Origin: Psychrobacter sp. JCM 18903
GTDB lineage: Bacteria > Pseudomonadota > Gammaproteobacteria > Pseudomonadales > Moraxellaceae
Direction of reading: 5' to 3'
Assembly: GCF_000586475.1 (NCBI RefSeq)
Contig: NZ_BAWJ01000004.1
Span: 1-64,000, forward strand
Length of the DNA: 64,000 bases
Positions within the stretch are counted from its first letter, which is position 1; every line of letters starts with the position of its first letter. The position numbers and the translations under genes were made by a program. A model generated the notes under the pieces. It saw only the letters and a program-made list of their open reading frames with translations. It was not told the origin of the DNA and did not search any database. This document shows, one piece after another, positions 48,541-58,958 of the stretch.

Positions 48541-48918
48541 TTAGCGTGGATTTTGCTTGATGGCAAGCTCTTTGATGGCTTTATCGGTAAAGAATTCTTC
48601 TTCAGTACCGTTAGAGAAAATAACGGCAGCACATTCTGTGGGGATATATTGCCCCCCTTTTTGTTGTACTGTGCTGATACCTTTAAAGCCAACGATGTCA
48701 GATTCTTTCAATCGATCGACATTATGATTGGTATAACCACAGTAAGTGGTGTATATCCACTTTAAATCTTCAAAATCTTGACCTTTTGTCAGGGTAAGTT
48801 TTGCCTCAAAAAGCTCTTTTACGATGGCATCATAGTATTTCTGTGCTTCTTTGAGAGTGCTAAAGACATAATCTTTGCTTTCTATCGTGACGGTTTTGGC
48901 GGCCATATTTATATCCAA
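48541..48918 (-). CDS. DUF3223-like small protein
   Basis: A 125-residue protein. The pattern KDYVFSTLKEAQKYYDAIV, a HxD-like NHNVDRLKESDIVGFKGIST in the middle and a hydrophilic C-terminus with EEEFFTDKAIKELA resemble the DUF3223 (DCL-like) family, though I rate that resemblance as moderate. It has no signal or TM helix. A possible later start is ATG at residue 5 (MAAKTVTI). Function unknown; no operon partner. Confidence 0.6.
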   Translation of the reverse strand: MDINMAAKTVTIESKDYVFSTLKEAQKYYDAIVKELFEAKLTLTKGQDFEDLKWIYTTYCGYTNHNVDRLKESDIVGFKGISTVQQKGGQYIPTECAAVIFSNGTEEEFFTDKAIKELAIKQNPR

Positions 48919-48953
48919 TAAAGGTGTTGAATTTTAAATGCTGAGATTAACGT

Positions 48954-48990
48954 AAAAAAGGGTTAGTTCAGCCTGACCCCTCTTTTTTTT
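48954..48990. terminator. Terminator-like hairpin between two small minus-strand genes
   Basis: AAAAAAGGGTTAG / CTGACCCCTCTTTTTTT with a six-base loop and minor mismatches. On the minus strand it is followed by a T6 run, so it likely ends the transcript of the gene at 49047-49571. Confidence 0.7.
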
Positions 48991-49046
48991 ATCAGCTTTA
49001 AATTAAAGACTGCAGTGTTTACTATTATACAATATGTATTAACTTA

Positions 49047-49571
49047 CTAAATTGCATCTCCACCAGCACTATTCCAAGCTTTAGTAAAGCCTGTTACTGG
49101 GAAATATAATGTTTCATTGTTATATTGAATCTCAATAGGTGATGTGGCTACTTTGAACAAATTAATGACATAACTTTCACCACGATCTGTTTCAGGCGTT
49201 AAGCTAAAATAATACTGTTCCGCATCTTGAAATTTATAACACCAACGTAGCATCTTGACCGCTTGTCCATTAAATATCATAGTGATGCTATCGGGTGTAG
49301 TAGTTCTATATTTACAGACGTTAGTATCTTCCGCATAGTAATCACTAAAATAAACTCCTTGATGACCTAGTTTTGAGTGACCAACTTTGGCTTCAAAAAC
49401 TCTAGTTTCATCACTATAATCACTAACGTATAAAACTGATGCTCTTGCTTTTTCATTTTCTGCCCATGAGAAAGGCATTTGGAAGCCTGTCGAATGACTA
49501 GGCATGATCAAAATACCGCTTATAAAGAGTGGTGCTAAGAATTTTATAATACTCAAGTCGATCATCTCCAA
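49047..49571 (-). CDS. Hypothetical exported protein
   Basis: A 174-residue protein I do not recognise. Its N-terminus (IIKFLAPLFISGILIMPSHST) looks like a signal peptide, and the mature part is a beta-rich, Tyr-rich sequence with two Cys (VCKYRTT and RWCYKF) that could pair. The C-terminus FPVTGFTKAWNSAGGDAI resembles a closing beta strand. An exported beta-sandwich is the best guess. Shine-Dalgarno GGAGAT precedes the start closely, which suggests the third codon ATG (MIDLS) could be used. Confidence 0.6.
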   Translation of the reverse strand: MEMIDLSIIKFLAPLFISGILIMPSHSTGFQMPFSWAENEKARASVLYVSDYSDETRVFEAKVGHSKLGHQGVYFSDYYAEDTNVCKYRTTTPDSITMIFNGQAVKMLRWCYKFQDAEQYYFSLTPETDRGESYVINLFKVATSPIEIQYNNETLYFPVTGFTKAWNSAGGDAI

Positions 49572-49651
49572 ATTTATTAAATTGGCTAACTAACTAATGA
49601 GATAGTTTACAATATTCTAGTTTTATTAAAAGGCTCAGCACTTAAAAAATG

Positions 49652-49689
49652 AAAAAAGTGGATTTTGACATCGTAAAATCCACTTTTTC
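49652..49689. terminator. Bidirectional terminator after gltX
   Basis: AAAAAGTGGATTTT / AAAATCCACTTTTT with an eight-base loop: a near-perfect 14-pair stem, 26 bases past the repaired gltX stop. Confidence 0.9.
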
Positions 49690-49714
49690 TTATATTAATA
49701 CTGTACTGTTTGAG

Positions 49715-51243
49715 CTATTCAGCGGCCAAAAAATCTGGCAATTCTGCTGCTTGTTTTTCAAGTTTTTTCAGTTTCTTTTTACCAAGCCACCCAGTACATC
49801 AACCGCATGGCGCAAGCGCGTCAGCGTCATATCAGCGCCGATAATTGCCATAGAATTCATAACTGGCGTCGATGAGGTGCTACCAGCGATAGCGATAAAG
49901 AACGGCGCCATAAAGTCACGCATCTTAATATCAAGATGGGCGGCAAGACCTTTAAGCGTGGCGTAGATGTTTTCTTCTGACCACGTTGGCAAGGTTTCTA
50001 GCTGCCAAAGCGCCAGTTGCAGCATCTCTGTAATTTGCTCGGGCGTCAGAGATTTATGGGTAAAGCTCTCAGCATTGATATCAGGTAAGTTTTGGAAATA
50101 GAAACCGCCCCAATTGACCGCATCAGACAATAATTCAATACGTGGCTGAATAGCAGCGGCGATAGCGGTTAATTTATCGCTGTTACTTGCCCAGTCAAGG
50201 ATTTTATTCTTTAACTCTTCAGGGGTTAGCGCACGTAGCCATTCGGCGTTAAGCCAATTGAGCTTTTCGATATCGAAAATAGGGCCGCCAAGGGACACAC
50301 GTTGAATATCAAAGCTGGCAATCATTTCCTCTAAGGTAAATTTCTCAGCTTCGTCAGGCATAGAGTAGCCCATACGACCAAGGTAGTTAAGCAGCGCTTC
50401 AGGTAGCACGCCAGCATCACGGTAGTAGGTGATAGACGTTGGGTTTTTACGTTTAGACAGCTTTGATTTATCTGGATTACGTAGTAGCGGCATATGGCAA
50501 AGAACCGGCATCTCCCAGCCAAAATACTCATAAAGCAGCTGATGTTTCGGCGCAGAGTTGAGCCACTCTTCACCGCGCAATACATGGCTGATGTCCATTA
50601 AATGGTCATCGACAACGTTGGCTAGATGGTAAGTTGGCATGCCGTCGGTTTTTAGCAGCACTTGCATATCGACTTGTGTCCAAGGAATCTCAACCGTCCC
50701 ACGTAGCATATCTTGTACCTGACAAACGCCTTCGGTTGGCACACGCATACGAATGACGTTTGGTTTGCCCTCAGCAACCAATTGCGCGGTTTTCTCTGGG
50801 GCTAAATGGGCACAGCGACCGTCGTAACGCGGCGTTTCACCATTGGCCATTTGCGCAGCACGCATGGCATCAAGCTCTTCACTGCTACAAAAGCAGCGAA
50901 ACGCATGGTCGTTTTCTATCAGCTGCTCGGCATGCTTTTTATAAATATCGCTACGCTCGCTCTGACGATAAGGCGCATGCGGTCCACCGATATCTGGACC
51001 TTCCGCCCAGTCAAGACCAACCCAGCGCAGCGCATCCAAAATCATTTTTTCAGATTGTTCGGTCGAGCGCGTTTGGTCGGTGTCTTCGATACGTAAAATA
51101 AACTCGCCGCCGTGGGCTTTGGCAAAGGCTAAATTAAATAGCGCAATATAAGCGGTGCCGACATGCGGAAAGCCAGTCGGTGAAGGCGCGATACGAGTAC
51201 GGACAGGGCGCGTGCTGTTAGTTGAAGTCGATGATTGCATCAT
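49715..51243 (-). CDS. gltX: Glutamyl-tRNA synthetase (frame interrupted near the end)
   Basis: Charges tRNA-Glu; class I synthetase, non-discriminating or discriminating not decidable here. Motifs: [21 protein letters not shown] (HIGH as HVGT), [13 protein letters not shown], and the KMSKS equivalent KLSKRKN; the anticodon-binding region ends with [25 protein letters not shown]. As read, the frame ends VLGGLVKRN at 49768. One G restored at 49782 gives [20 protein letters not shown] and ends PDFLAAE at 49715, 509 residues, just before the terminator. tRNA-Glu lies 1.5 kb away, on the same strand. Confidence 0.94.
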
Positions 51244-51553
51244 AAAATTCTCAGAATAGGGTGGTTAATGAATATGGCAGTGAAAAATGGCGGTTAAAAG
51301 TATTAATAATAAATGTGCATGACAAGTTTGAACAAAAAATACGGCACAAACAATAGCCGTCAAGGTAGAAAAATAGCGTAAAATATAGCGCTAGTATAAC
51401 AGAGAGATGGGATATTTTTAACGAAAAGCCCGTCTAGCGCTTGACTACCCGTGTATCCTTGCGATAATAATGTTAGACAAGTCATAACTTGTTTATTTTC
51501 ATCTGATTTTTTACTATTACTGACCAAAATGGTCGTCATCTACTGAGTCGTTT
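51244..51553. other. Intergenic region with the promoter of the division cluster
   Basis: 310 bases between divergent gltX and rsmH. No mraZ gene or MraZ repeat boxes (GTGGG series) are seen. A promoter for the cluster is proposed at 51441-51468. Confidence 0.6.
51441..51468 (+). promoter_or_regulatory. Promoter of the rsmH-ftsL-ftsI-mur cluster
   Basis: TTGACT (51441-51446), 16-base spacer, GATAAT (51463-51468), 85 bases before the GTG of rsmH. Found by eye. Confidence 0.55.
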
Positions 51554-52753
51554 GTGTCCATATTGAATAATAAGCCAAAAAATACGCCGAATACTAAGCA
51601 AGATTCTAAAATGAATCCTTCTTTAGCCACTGTTAATGCTGCATCAGAGGCTGAGCTGTCTGCTGTGGAAAACGATTGTGTGGTAGAGAATGACTCTACT
51701 AATCAGCCGACGCAAGAGTCTGTCACTGATAAAGCCAACTCTGATGAATTGAGCTTTGTTCATGATGCGGTGCTGTTACAAGAAACCGTTGCAGCAGTGC
51801 TGGGTGTCAAAGCGCTCCCAAAGCAAACAGACGATGCAGAACAAAGCAGTGACAACCAAAATAGCTTGCAGATGAGTGGCATCTACGTTGATGCAACCTT
51901 TGGGCGTGGTGGTCATAGCCGACTACTATTAAGTCAGTTGGCCGATGACGCAACCTTGATTGTTTTTGATAAAGATCCAACGGCGATTAGCGTTGCTCGC
52001 GAATTGGCAAAGACCGATAGTCGCGTGAAAGTGGTGCACGATAGTTTTGCGACGTTGACGGATAGTCTAGCGGCAATGGGTATCATGCAAGTTGATGGCT
52101 TAATGGCAGATTTGGGTATTTCATCGCCGCAAATTGATGATGGCAGTCGTGGTTTTAGTTTTATGCGCGACGGGGCGGTCGATATGCGTATGGATACCAG
52201 CCGTGGGCAGTCGGTCGCTGAGTGGCTTGAAAAAGTCGATGATGAAACCTTGGCCAATGTGCTTTATGATTTTGGCGAAGAGCGCCATAGTCGCCGCATC
52301 GCCCGTGCTATTAAGCAGATGGACAGTTATGACTCTACTTTGGCATTGGCTGAAGTGATTAAAGTGGCGCATCCTAATTGGCAGCGCGGTAAGCATCCAG
52401 CGACTCAGAGTTTTCAGGCGATGCGCATTTTTATTAACAATGAGCTTGGCGATGTTGACGACTTTTTAGAACAAAGTATTCCGATTTTGAAGGCAGGCGG
52501 GCAGCTGGCAGTGATTAGTTTTCACTCGTTAGAGGATCGCCGTATCAAGCAGTTTTTGCAGCGTCATAGTAAAGGGCAATATCCAGAGGATGAGAATTTG
52601 CCGATGCCGCCCAATCGTCCACGCTACTTTAGCAAGCCTAAACGCGTGGGTCCAAGCAAAGCTGAAACCAGTCAAAACCCACGCGCGCGTAGTGCGTGGT
52701 TGCGTATGGCGACTCGTACTGATACCGACTATCTACCCAGTGTCGAGCAATAA
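51554..52753 (+). CDS. rsmH: 16S rRNA (cytosine-1402-N4) methyltransferase
   Basis: RsmH (MraW) methylates C1402 in the ribosomal P site. The catalytic part has HDAVLLQETVAAV, the SAM motif YVDATFGRGGHSRLLL, DGLMADLGISSPQIDDGSRGFSF, QSFQAMRIFINNELGDVDDFL and ISFHSLEDRRIKQFL. About 65 acidic, Asn/Ser-rich residues precede it, an unusually long N-terminus. It begins at GTG 51554; ATG 51611 would shorten but not remove the extension. An insert PKQTDDAEQSSDNQNS also splits the first conserved block. The frame is intact; first gene of the division cluster. Confidence 0.93.
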   Translation: MSILNNKPKNTPNTKQDSKMNPSLATVNAASEAELSAVENDCVVENDSTNQPTQESVTDKANSDELSFVHDAVLLQETVAAVLGVKALPKQTDDAEQSSDNQNSLQMSGIYVDATFGRGGHSRLLLSQLADDATLIVFDKDPTAISVARELAKTDSRVKVVHDSFATLTDSLAAMGIMQVDGLMADLGISSPQIDDGSRGFSFMRDGAVDMRMDTSRGQSVAEWLEKVDDETLANVLYDFGEERHSRRIARAIKQMDSYDSTLALAEVIKVAHPNWQRGKHPATQSFQAMRIFINNELGDVDDFLEQSIPILKAGGQLAVISFHSLEDRRIKQFLQRHSKGQYPEDENLPMPPNRPRYFSKPKRVGPSKAETSQNPRARSAWLRMATRTDTDYLPSVEQ

Positions 52754-52998
52754 CACAGGTAGCGTGATGTTATAGAGAGGGTGTTTGGCTGAGTTGCTGG
52801 TGATTGGTTGCCGTCAATTAAGTAGGATAGAAAGTCTGAATACTTACGCGGCTGTTAAAAATCTGTAAACATTATCTGCTAGGCTCGGCTGTTCCTTTTT
52901 CGTTTGGTTTTACTTTATTGATGGTGCTGTACAAAGCGTCTTACCGCTCTAAAACAGTTGCCAATTTTCATACTTGAAGTCCACTTTTTGAGAGCGTC

Positions 52999-53496
52999 AT
53001 GGCAATATCTGACAAACCCGCAAACCGTCGCGCTGCAATGCCGTATAACACCGATATCGGCGAGCTATTTGTGCGCCGATTTAATGTGGTTAGTATTTAT
53101 GTAGTGGTGCTATTGCTGTTAGCAGTGGCGATTGTGTGGAGCGGTATCAAAACAGCCGAAGGCGTTCAGCAATATCATCAGGATTATAAAACCTTGCAAG
53201 ACATGAAAAAACAAGAGCGTAATCTGCAAGTCGAACATCAGCGTTTGCTCATTGAACAGCAGACTTTTAGTGCGACGCCGCAAATTGCTAGCCGTGCGGT
53301 GGCTGAACTGGGCATGTTTTCACCGACGCTAAAAGATAAGCTCATTATCCAACCGGGTGTTGCCACAGCACAGGTGCCAGTCGTCGATACTGACTCAAAT
53401 GAGGATAAGTCTGACATTATCGAACCACGAGCTGCTACGGATATATCGCCTGACGCTCCTATCACCGATGCCACGGTAGCGGAGGCAGGACAATGA
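52999..53496 (+). CDS. ftsL: Cell division protein FtsL
   Basis: Bitopic septal protein working with FtsB and FtsQ. The 165-residue protein has a cytoplasmic start with the motif FVRRFNVVSIYVVVLLLLAVAIVWS forming the single TM helix (about residues 33-53), then a coiled-coil heptad region (YKTLQDMKKQERNLQVEHQRLLIEQQTF) and ELGMFSPTLKDKLIIQPG, typical of FtsL. A C-terminal acidic tail of about 50 residues is unusual. A gap of 245 bases separates it from rsmH, so it may have its own promoter. Its stop overlaps the ftsI ATG (ATGA). Confidence 0.88.
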   Translation: MAISDKPANRRAAMPYNTDIGELFVRRFNVVSIYVVVLLLLAVAIVWSGIKTAEGVQQYHQDYKTLQDMKKQERNLQVEHQRLLIEQQTFSATPQIASRAVAELGMFSPTLKDKLIIQPGVATAQVPVVDTDSNEDKSDIIEPRAATDISPDAPITDATVAEAGQ

Positions 53497-55600
53497 GTGA
53501 TAAAAAACCTAATGCCAATAGTGGTAAAACGACCGCGAAAAATGCGAATAAAAAGCCAACTAGCGGTAAGGTGACTAAGCCTTACGTCCTGCCAGTGCAG
53601 CCAAATCGGGACAAACAGGCAGTACGGCTGAAAAAAAATCCTCTGGCAACCGTAAGGCTAAATTGTTTGATCGATTGAAAAAAAGTGAAGAGCAAGGCGC
53701 TTATACCAGTGTCAAAAACCTGAAAAATAAAAGAGGGTTTTTGGGTAAAGCGTCTGGCGCTTCCTCTCGCGGCGGTTTTGAGCAAGACAAAAATCGTTTC
53801 CGTACTATTTGGGTCATTGCATTGGTTGTCTTGGGTTTGCTGATAGCCCGTGCTTATTATTTACAAGTTGCCAATGCCCAGTTTTATCAAGACAAAGGTG
53901 ATGAGCTCATCACTAGCGTGCGCACGCAAAAATCCTATCGCGGTATGATTACCGATCGCAATAATTTGCCACTTGCAGTCAGTGCACCACTGGCGACGGT
54001 CTCTTTTAGTCCGCATGATTACGCGCGCGAATATTACGAGCTTAAGCGTATTATTATCACCAATCCTGAGAGTCCACAGCTGGTTGCGCGTATGCAAAAG
54101 CGTTTGGATAACATGGATCTGACCACGCTTGCGGCGGCTGCGAATATTTCGGTCACTGAGCTGAAAAAAGTTACTGCCATCGATGACAGTATTGATGTAA
54201 CCGATGAAGCAGCAGTTAAAGCAGCACTGCCATCGGGTGCAGGCTCGCACTATCTGCCGCTACTGAATAAAGTGACGCCTGAGATTGCCCAAAGTGTCAG
54301 CACCCTTGATTTTCCTGGCGTCTATGAAAAAAACTTTTTCCAACGTTATTACCCGCAGCCACAACCAAACTCGCAGCTATTGGGTTTTATGGGTCAAAAT
54401 GTCAGCGATCCTGAAGGTGGTTACGAAGGTCGTGCTGGTATCGAACGCCAATATGAAACTGAGCTGGCAGGTGATGATGGTAAAGTGTTGGTGCTAAAAG
54501 ATGCCAAACAAAACAGTTTAAAAGAAATTAAACAGATTGAACCAGAAATACCAGGTAAAGATGTGGCGTTGACCATTGATTCGCGCCTGCAGTATTTGCT
54601 TTATAAAGAACTAGAGAAAGCAGGGCGTTTGCAAAAAGCGCGCTGGTCAACAGGCATGATTGTTGATGTGCAAACGGGTGAAGTGCTTGCCTTGTCAACA
54701 TGGCCATCTTTTAATTCTAATAACCTGAATGAGATGACCGGTGAAAACCAACGTAACCGTGCGCTGCTAGATGTCTTTGAACCCGGTTCAGTGATGAAGC
54801 CATTCACCGTTGCAGCGGCTTTAGACTCAGGAAAATATACCGCCACTACCTTGATCGATACCAATCCTGGTTCTATTCGTGTCCGTGGTTATACCATTCG
54901 TGACCATAATAATTTAGGGCGGATTACGATGGCAACGCTATTACAGAAATCTAGTAACGTCGCCTCGACTAAGATTGCTTTGTCTTTACCAGCTGATGGC
55001 ATTACCAATATGCAAAAGCAATTTGGTTTTGGTTCAAAGACACCGCTACAGTTCCCAGGGGAAGGTAGTGGGCTTGTGGTCACACCAAAAGAAAAAGAAA
55101 CATCAAGACGTGCAACGGTTAGTTATGGTTATGGTCTACAGGTAACACTGGCTCAGGTCGCGCAGGCTTATTCGGCGCTGGCGGCAGGCGGTGTGATGCA
55201 TCCATTGACCCTCATTAAAGATGACAAGCCGCAGCCAAGCAAGCGTATCATGGCACACGAGCAAGCGATGTCTATCGTACAAATGATGGAAAGTGTCACC
55301 GAACCGGGTGGTACGGCTAAAGGTGCTGCGATTGACGGTTATCGCGTCGCTGGTAAAACAGGAACGTCGCGCCGTATCAATCCAAAAGGTGGCTACTATA
55401 CTGACCAATACCGCAACGTTTTTGCGGGTATGGCGCCAGCATCCAACCCTAGGCTGGTCGGCGTGATGCTCATCGAAGACCCGCGTGGTCAGATTTATGC
55501 TGGTTTAACAGTCGCGCCAGTCTTTCATAATGTCATGAAAGAGGCGCTGCGTTTATACAATGTACCCTTAGATAAGCCGTTAAAAACGGAAGATCTATAG
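53493..55600 (+). CDS. ftsI: Penicillin-binding protein 3 (FtsI), frame interrupted
   Basis: Septal transpeptidase. The gene starts at ATG 53493 overlapping ftsL, and one lost T near 53582 splits a long, Lys/Ser-rich cytoplasmic N-terminus of about 105 residues from the TM helix (IWVIALVVLGLLIARAYYLQV). Joined length is 702 residues. The active-site motifs are intact: S-x-x-K in FEPGSVMKPFT, S-x-N in SSNVAST and K-T-G in VAGKTGTSRR. The dimerisation/pedestal domain is recognisable (YRGMITDRNNLPLAVSAP, GYEGRAGIERQYE). An essential gene, so the break is probably a sequence error. Confidence 0.95.
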
Positions 55601-55671
55601 GCTTAAACGTAAGTTTTTTAAGTGTTCAGTTTTTAACTATTTGATGTGTTTTAACCGTATAGGATTTGCCA

Positions 55672-57381
55672 ATGACCCTGTCACCCTCGTCGCCAAGCAT
55701 CACACCAGTTACCTTGCAACAGCTGACTGAATCTAGTAGTAGCAATAGCAGGCATGGTGTAGGTATAGAGCAGGCATTGCAAAAACTATCGACTCAGACG
55801 ACATCGATTGGGGCGGATTCAAAACCAATCAATTCGTTTCTTGATATTCCATTCCTGCAGTTTCGTTTAGACAGTCGTCAGCTAGAGCCGAACGATGTGT
55901 TTGTGTTATTAAAAAGCCACATACCAAACTGTCAAAAAAGTCGCGACTACCTCTATCAAGCCGCTGAAAATGCGGCTTTTATCCTATCAGAAATAGATCC
56001 CACGGCTTTGCTTAACACGACTAGTGTATCAAATCACGCCGATATCACTTTATCGAATGATAGTACTGCTAAAACGCAGCAGCAATTAGCAGCATTGCCT
56101 TGCCCTGTTTTACATGTGCCCAATATTCGTGATTTTTTAGGGACGCTCATTCAAGCACGTTTGCAGTATCAGCAGCCCGTGACCTTGCCAACTGTCATAG
56201 CGGTGACGGGCACCAATGGCAAAACGACTATCAGTCAATTGGTGGCGCAATTGACGCAGCTGACAGGTATGAGCAGCGCCGTTATGGGCACGGCAGGGAA
56301 TGGTAGGCTTGGCGCTTTGGTGCAAGCCAGCCATACCACGGGTGATGCCTTAGCGGTTCAGCAATTTTTATATCAAATGGGTACAGAGAATGCTGAGTTA
56401 TTGGCATTGGAAGCCAGCTCGCATGGTTTGGATCAGCAGCGTTTACAAGGTATGCCAGTGTCGGTGGCGATTTATACCAATCTTAGCCGTGACCACTTAG
56501 ATTATCATGCCGATATGACAGAGTATGCCGCAGCAAAAGCTAAACTGTTTGATAAAGCACATTTTCCAGATTTGACACACGCTATCATTAATATCGATGA
56601 TGAACATGCCCAGATTATGCTCGACACCGCAGATGCCAGTGATTTAACGGTCTGGACGTACAGTTTAGAACCATCAAAATCTGCGACCTTTGTTGCGGCT
56701 GAAATCAAACCAAGCTTACAAGGTGTCGAGATTACGCTACGTACAGATTTAGGCGATGGCGAAGTTAATCATTTAGGTATCGTTAGTCCATTACTCGGGC
56801 GCTTTAATGTTGCCAATTTGCTTGCCGCAATGGCAGCTGCCGTCGCTTTAGGCATTAGCCTTGAGCGTATTGCCGCAGTGGTGCCGCAGCTACAAGGTGC
56901 GGTTGGACGTATGCAGCGTGTGCCGTCTAATGATGGCTGCTTTATCGTTGATTATGCGCATACGCCAGATGCCTTAAGCCAAGTGCTTGCCAGCCTAAAG
57001 ACCCATTGTAAGGGTCAGCTGTGGGCAGTGTTTGGTTGTGGTGGCGACCGTGATGCAGGCAAACGTCCTCTGATGGCGCAAGCAGGATTGGCAGGCGCGG
57101 ATAAAGTCGTGTTAACGGCAGACAATCCACGTACTGAAGACCCCAATGCGATATTGCAAGATATGCAGGCAGGAATGAGCGCTGAGCAATATCAGCGTAC
57201 CTATATTGAGCCTGCGCGCCAAGCAGCGATTGAGTATGCGGTCACTCAAGCAGCGGCTGATGATATCGTCGTGATCGCTGGCAAGGGTCATGAGACTTAT
57301 CAAGAAATTAACCATGTTCGTTATGATTTTGACGATAGTGTTATTTTGCAAAACGCCTTAAAACAAGCAGGGCGTGTATAG
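55672..57381 (+). CDS. murE: UDP-MurNAc-tripeptide synthetase (meso-diaminopimelate adding)
   Basis: Adds the third peptide residue to UDP-MurNAc-Ala-Glu. The 569-residue Mur ligase has a long first domain with a Ser-rich opening, the ATP loop AVTGTNGKTTISQLV, LEASSHGLDQQRL, HLDYHADMTEYAAAKAKLF, and GCGGDRDAGKRPLMAQ. The motif ADNPRTEDP (DNPR) marks specificity for meso-diaminopimelate. GKGHETYQ ends the C-terminal domain. ATG 55672 is preferred over TTG 55666 because AGGAT lies eight bases upstream. Frame intact. Confidence 0.95.
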   Translation: MTLSPSSPSITPVTLQQLTESSSSNSRHGVGIEQALQKLSTQTTSIGADSKPINSFLDIPFLQFRLDSRQLEPNDVFVLLKSHIPNCQKSRDYLYQAAENAAFILSEIDPTALLNTTSVSNHADITLSNDSTAKTQQQLAALPCPVLHVPNIRDFLGTLIQARLQYQQPVTLPTVIAVTGTNGKTTISQLVAQLTQLTGMSSAVMGTAGNGRLGALVQASHTTGDALAVQQFLYQMGTENAELLALEASSHGLDQQRLQGMPVSVAIYTNLSRDHLDYHADMTEYAAAKAKLFDKAHFPDLTHAIINIDDEHAQIMLDTADASDLTVWTYSLEPSKSATFVAAEIKPSLQGVEITLRTDLGDGEVNHLGIVSPLLGRFNVANLLAAMAAAVALGISLERIAAVVPQLQGAVGRMQRVPSNDGCFIVDYAHTPDALSQVLASLKTHCKGQLWAVFGCGGDRDAGKRPLMAQAGLAGADKVVLTADNPRTEDPNAILQDMQAGMSAEQYQRTYIEPARQAAIEYAVTQAAADDIVVIAGKGHETYQEINHVRYDFDDSVILQNALKQAGRV

Positions 57382-57494
57382 CCTTGATAAATAAATAGTA
57401 GCGCTGAACATCCATTTTATATGCTTCTTAAGAAGCATGAGTCGTTAACTATAAAAAATAAATAAGTAGTCATCATATATATAAGGTAATCATT

Positions 57495-58955
57495 ATGACA
57501 GCCGACAACGATAACAGCATTCAGTCGCAAGGGCTGTATGTTTGGCAAGCAGACAATCTGCTCGCGGCAACCGCAGCACTCAATGGGCATTGGCAGCTGA
57601 GTGAAGATCAACCCGATTCAGAAAACACTTCAGTAAATGATGTCATGAGCACTCGTATCGCCACCGATACCCGTACGATAAAACCTGGTGATATATTTTT
57701 AGCGTTATCGGGTGATAATTTTGATGGTCACGATTATCTCGATACTGCCATCGCGCAAGGTGCGGTTGCGGCTATCGTCGCTCGCCCTGTTGCTACGGCT
57801 GATGCAAATAGCATTCCGCAGTTAGTGGTGAGCGATACCCGTTTGGCGCTAGGAAAATTGGCTGCGTATCGTCGTCAACAGCATCAAAATTTAACCGTCA
57901 TTGCTATTACTGGCTCTAGCGGTAAGACCACATGCAAAGAAATGCTTGGTAGTATCTTTGGCAGATTGGCACCGACATTGATTACCCGTGGTAACCTAAA
58001 TAACGATTTGGGTGTGCCGATGATGTTGCTCGAATTATCCGACCACCATCGTTATGCCATTCTAGAGCTTGGCGCAAACCATATTGGCGAAATTGCTTAT
58101 ACTACCGAGATTGTAAAGCCAGATGTCGCGTGTATTTTAAATATTGGTACGGCGCATTTGGGTGAGTTTGGCAGCCGTGAAGGGATTTGCCAAACCAAGG
58201 CTGAGATTTACCATACCTTGAATGACAGCCAATTTGCGATCGTTCCTGATAAAGATGATTTTACCAATCAATTACGCCGTATCGCTGAAAAATATACGTC
58301 ACACGTGATTGGCTTTGGTAATACTGATGTCAGTGCCAGCCATTTAGATGTCGAGCCTGAGCGCAGTGAATTTAAGCTGCATATCGGCAATCAAATCCAT
58401 GATATCAACTTGCCACTAGCGGGCGAGCACAATGTCAATAATGCTTTAGCCGCTGCTGCTTGTGCCCATGCACTAAATATCGATGTTAGTGATATCGTCG
58501 TCGGACTTGAAAATGCGCGTCCTGCTAAAGGGCGCTTGAACAGTCAATTACTGGGTATGCATCGCTTGATTGATGATACCTATAATGCCAATCCGCATTC
58601 GGTGCGAGCGGCAGCGAAAGTATTGGCGGCGCAAACGGGCACGCAAGTCATGGTGCTGGGCGATATTGCAGAACTGGGAGAGGCGGCGGTCAGCGAGCAT
58701 CAAAGCTTGGGTCGTACGATCGCGACAACGGGCATCAATGTGCTGCTGTGTGTTGGTGAATACGCGCCTTTTACCGTGGCGGGTGCACAAGAGGTTTCTG
58801 ACATCAATGCCCATGCGTTTACCGATAAAGACAGTTTATTGGCGTATTTGAAGCCGTATTTGCAAGCGCAGCAGGCGCAGCCTTGTACGGTGCTGTTTAA
58901 AGGTTCCCGTTCCATGCAAATGGAAACCCTTATCAATGCGCTAATCGAGGAGTAG
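57495..58955 (+). CDS. murF: UDP-MurNAc-pentapeptide synthetase (D-Ala-D-Ala adding)
   Basis: Adds D-Ala-D-Ala to finish the cytoplasmic pentapeptide precursor. The 486-residue protein has the Mur ligase sequence: TDTRTIKPGDIFLALSGDNFDGHDY, ATP loop AITGSSGKTTCKEM, TRGNLNNDLGVPMMLLEL, LELGANHIGEIAYTTEI, AGEHNVNNALAAAA and DDTYNANPHSVRAA. AAGGTAA precedes the ATG. Followed four bases later by mraY. Frame intact. Confidence 0.95.
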   Translation: MTADNDNSIQSQGLYVWQADNLLAATAALNGHWQLSEDQPDSENTSVNDVMSTRIATDTRTIKPGDIFLALSGDNFDGHDYLDTAIAQGAVAAIVARPVATADANSIPQLVVSDTRLALGKLAAYRRQQHQNLTVIAITGSSGKTTCKEMLGSIFGRLAPTLITRGNLNNDLGVPMMLLELSDHHRYAILELGANHIGEIAYTTEIVKPDVACILNIGTAHLGEFGSREGICQTKAEIYHTLNDSQFAIVPDKDDFTNQLRRIAEKYTSHVIGFGNTDVSASHLDVEPERSEFKLHIGNQIHDINLPLAGEHNVNNALAAAACAHALNIDVSDIVVGLENARPAKGRLNSQLLGMHRLIDDTYNANPHSVRAAAKVLAAQTGTQVMVLGDIAELGEAAVSEHQSLGRTIATTGINVLLCVGEYAPFTVAGAQEVSDINAHAFTDKDSLLAYLKPYLQAQQAQPCTVLFKGSRSMQMETLINALIEE

Positions 58956-58958
58956 GCG

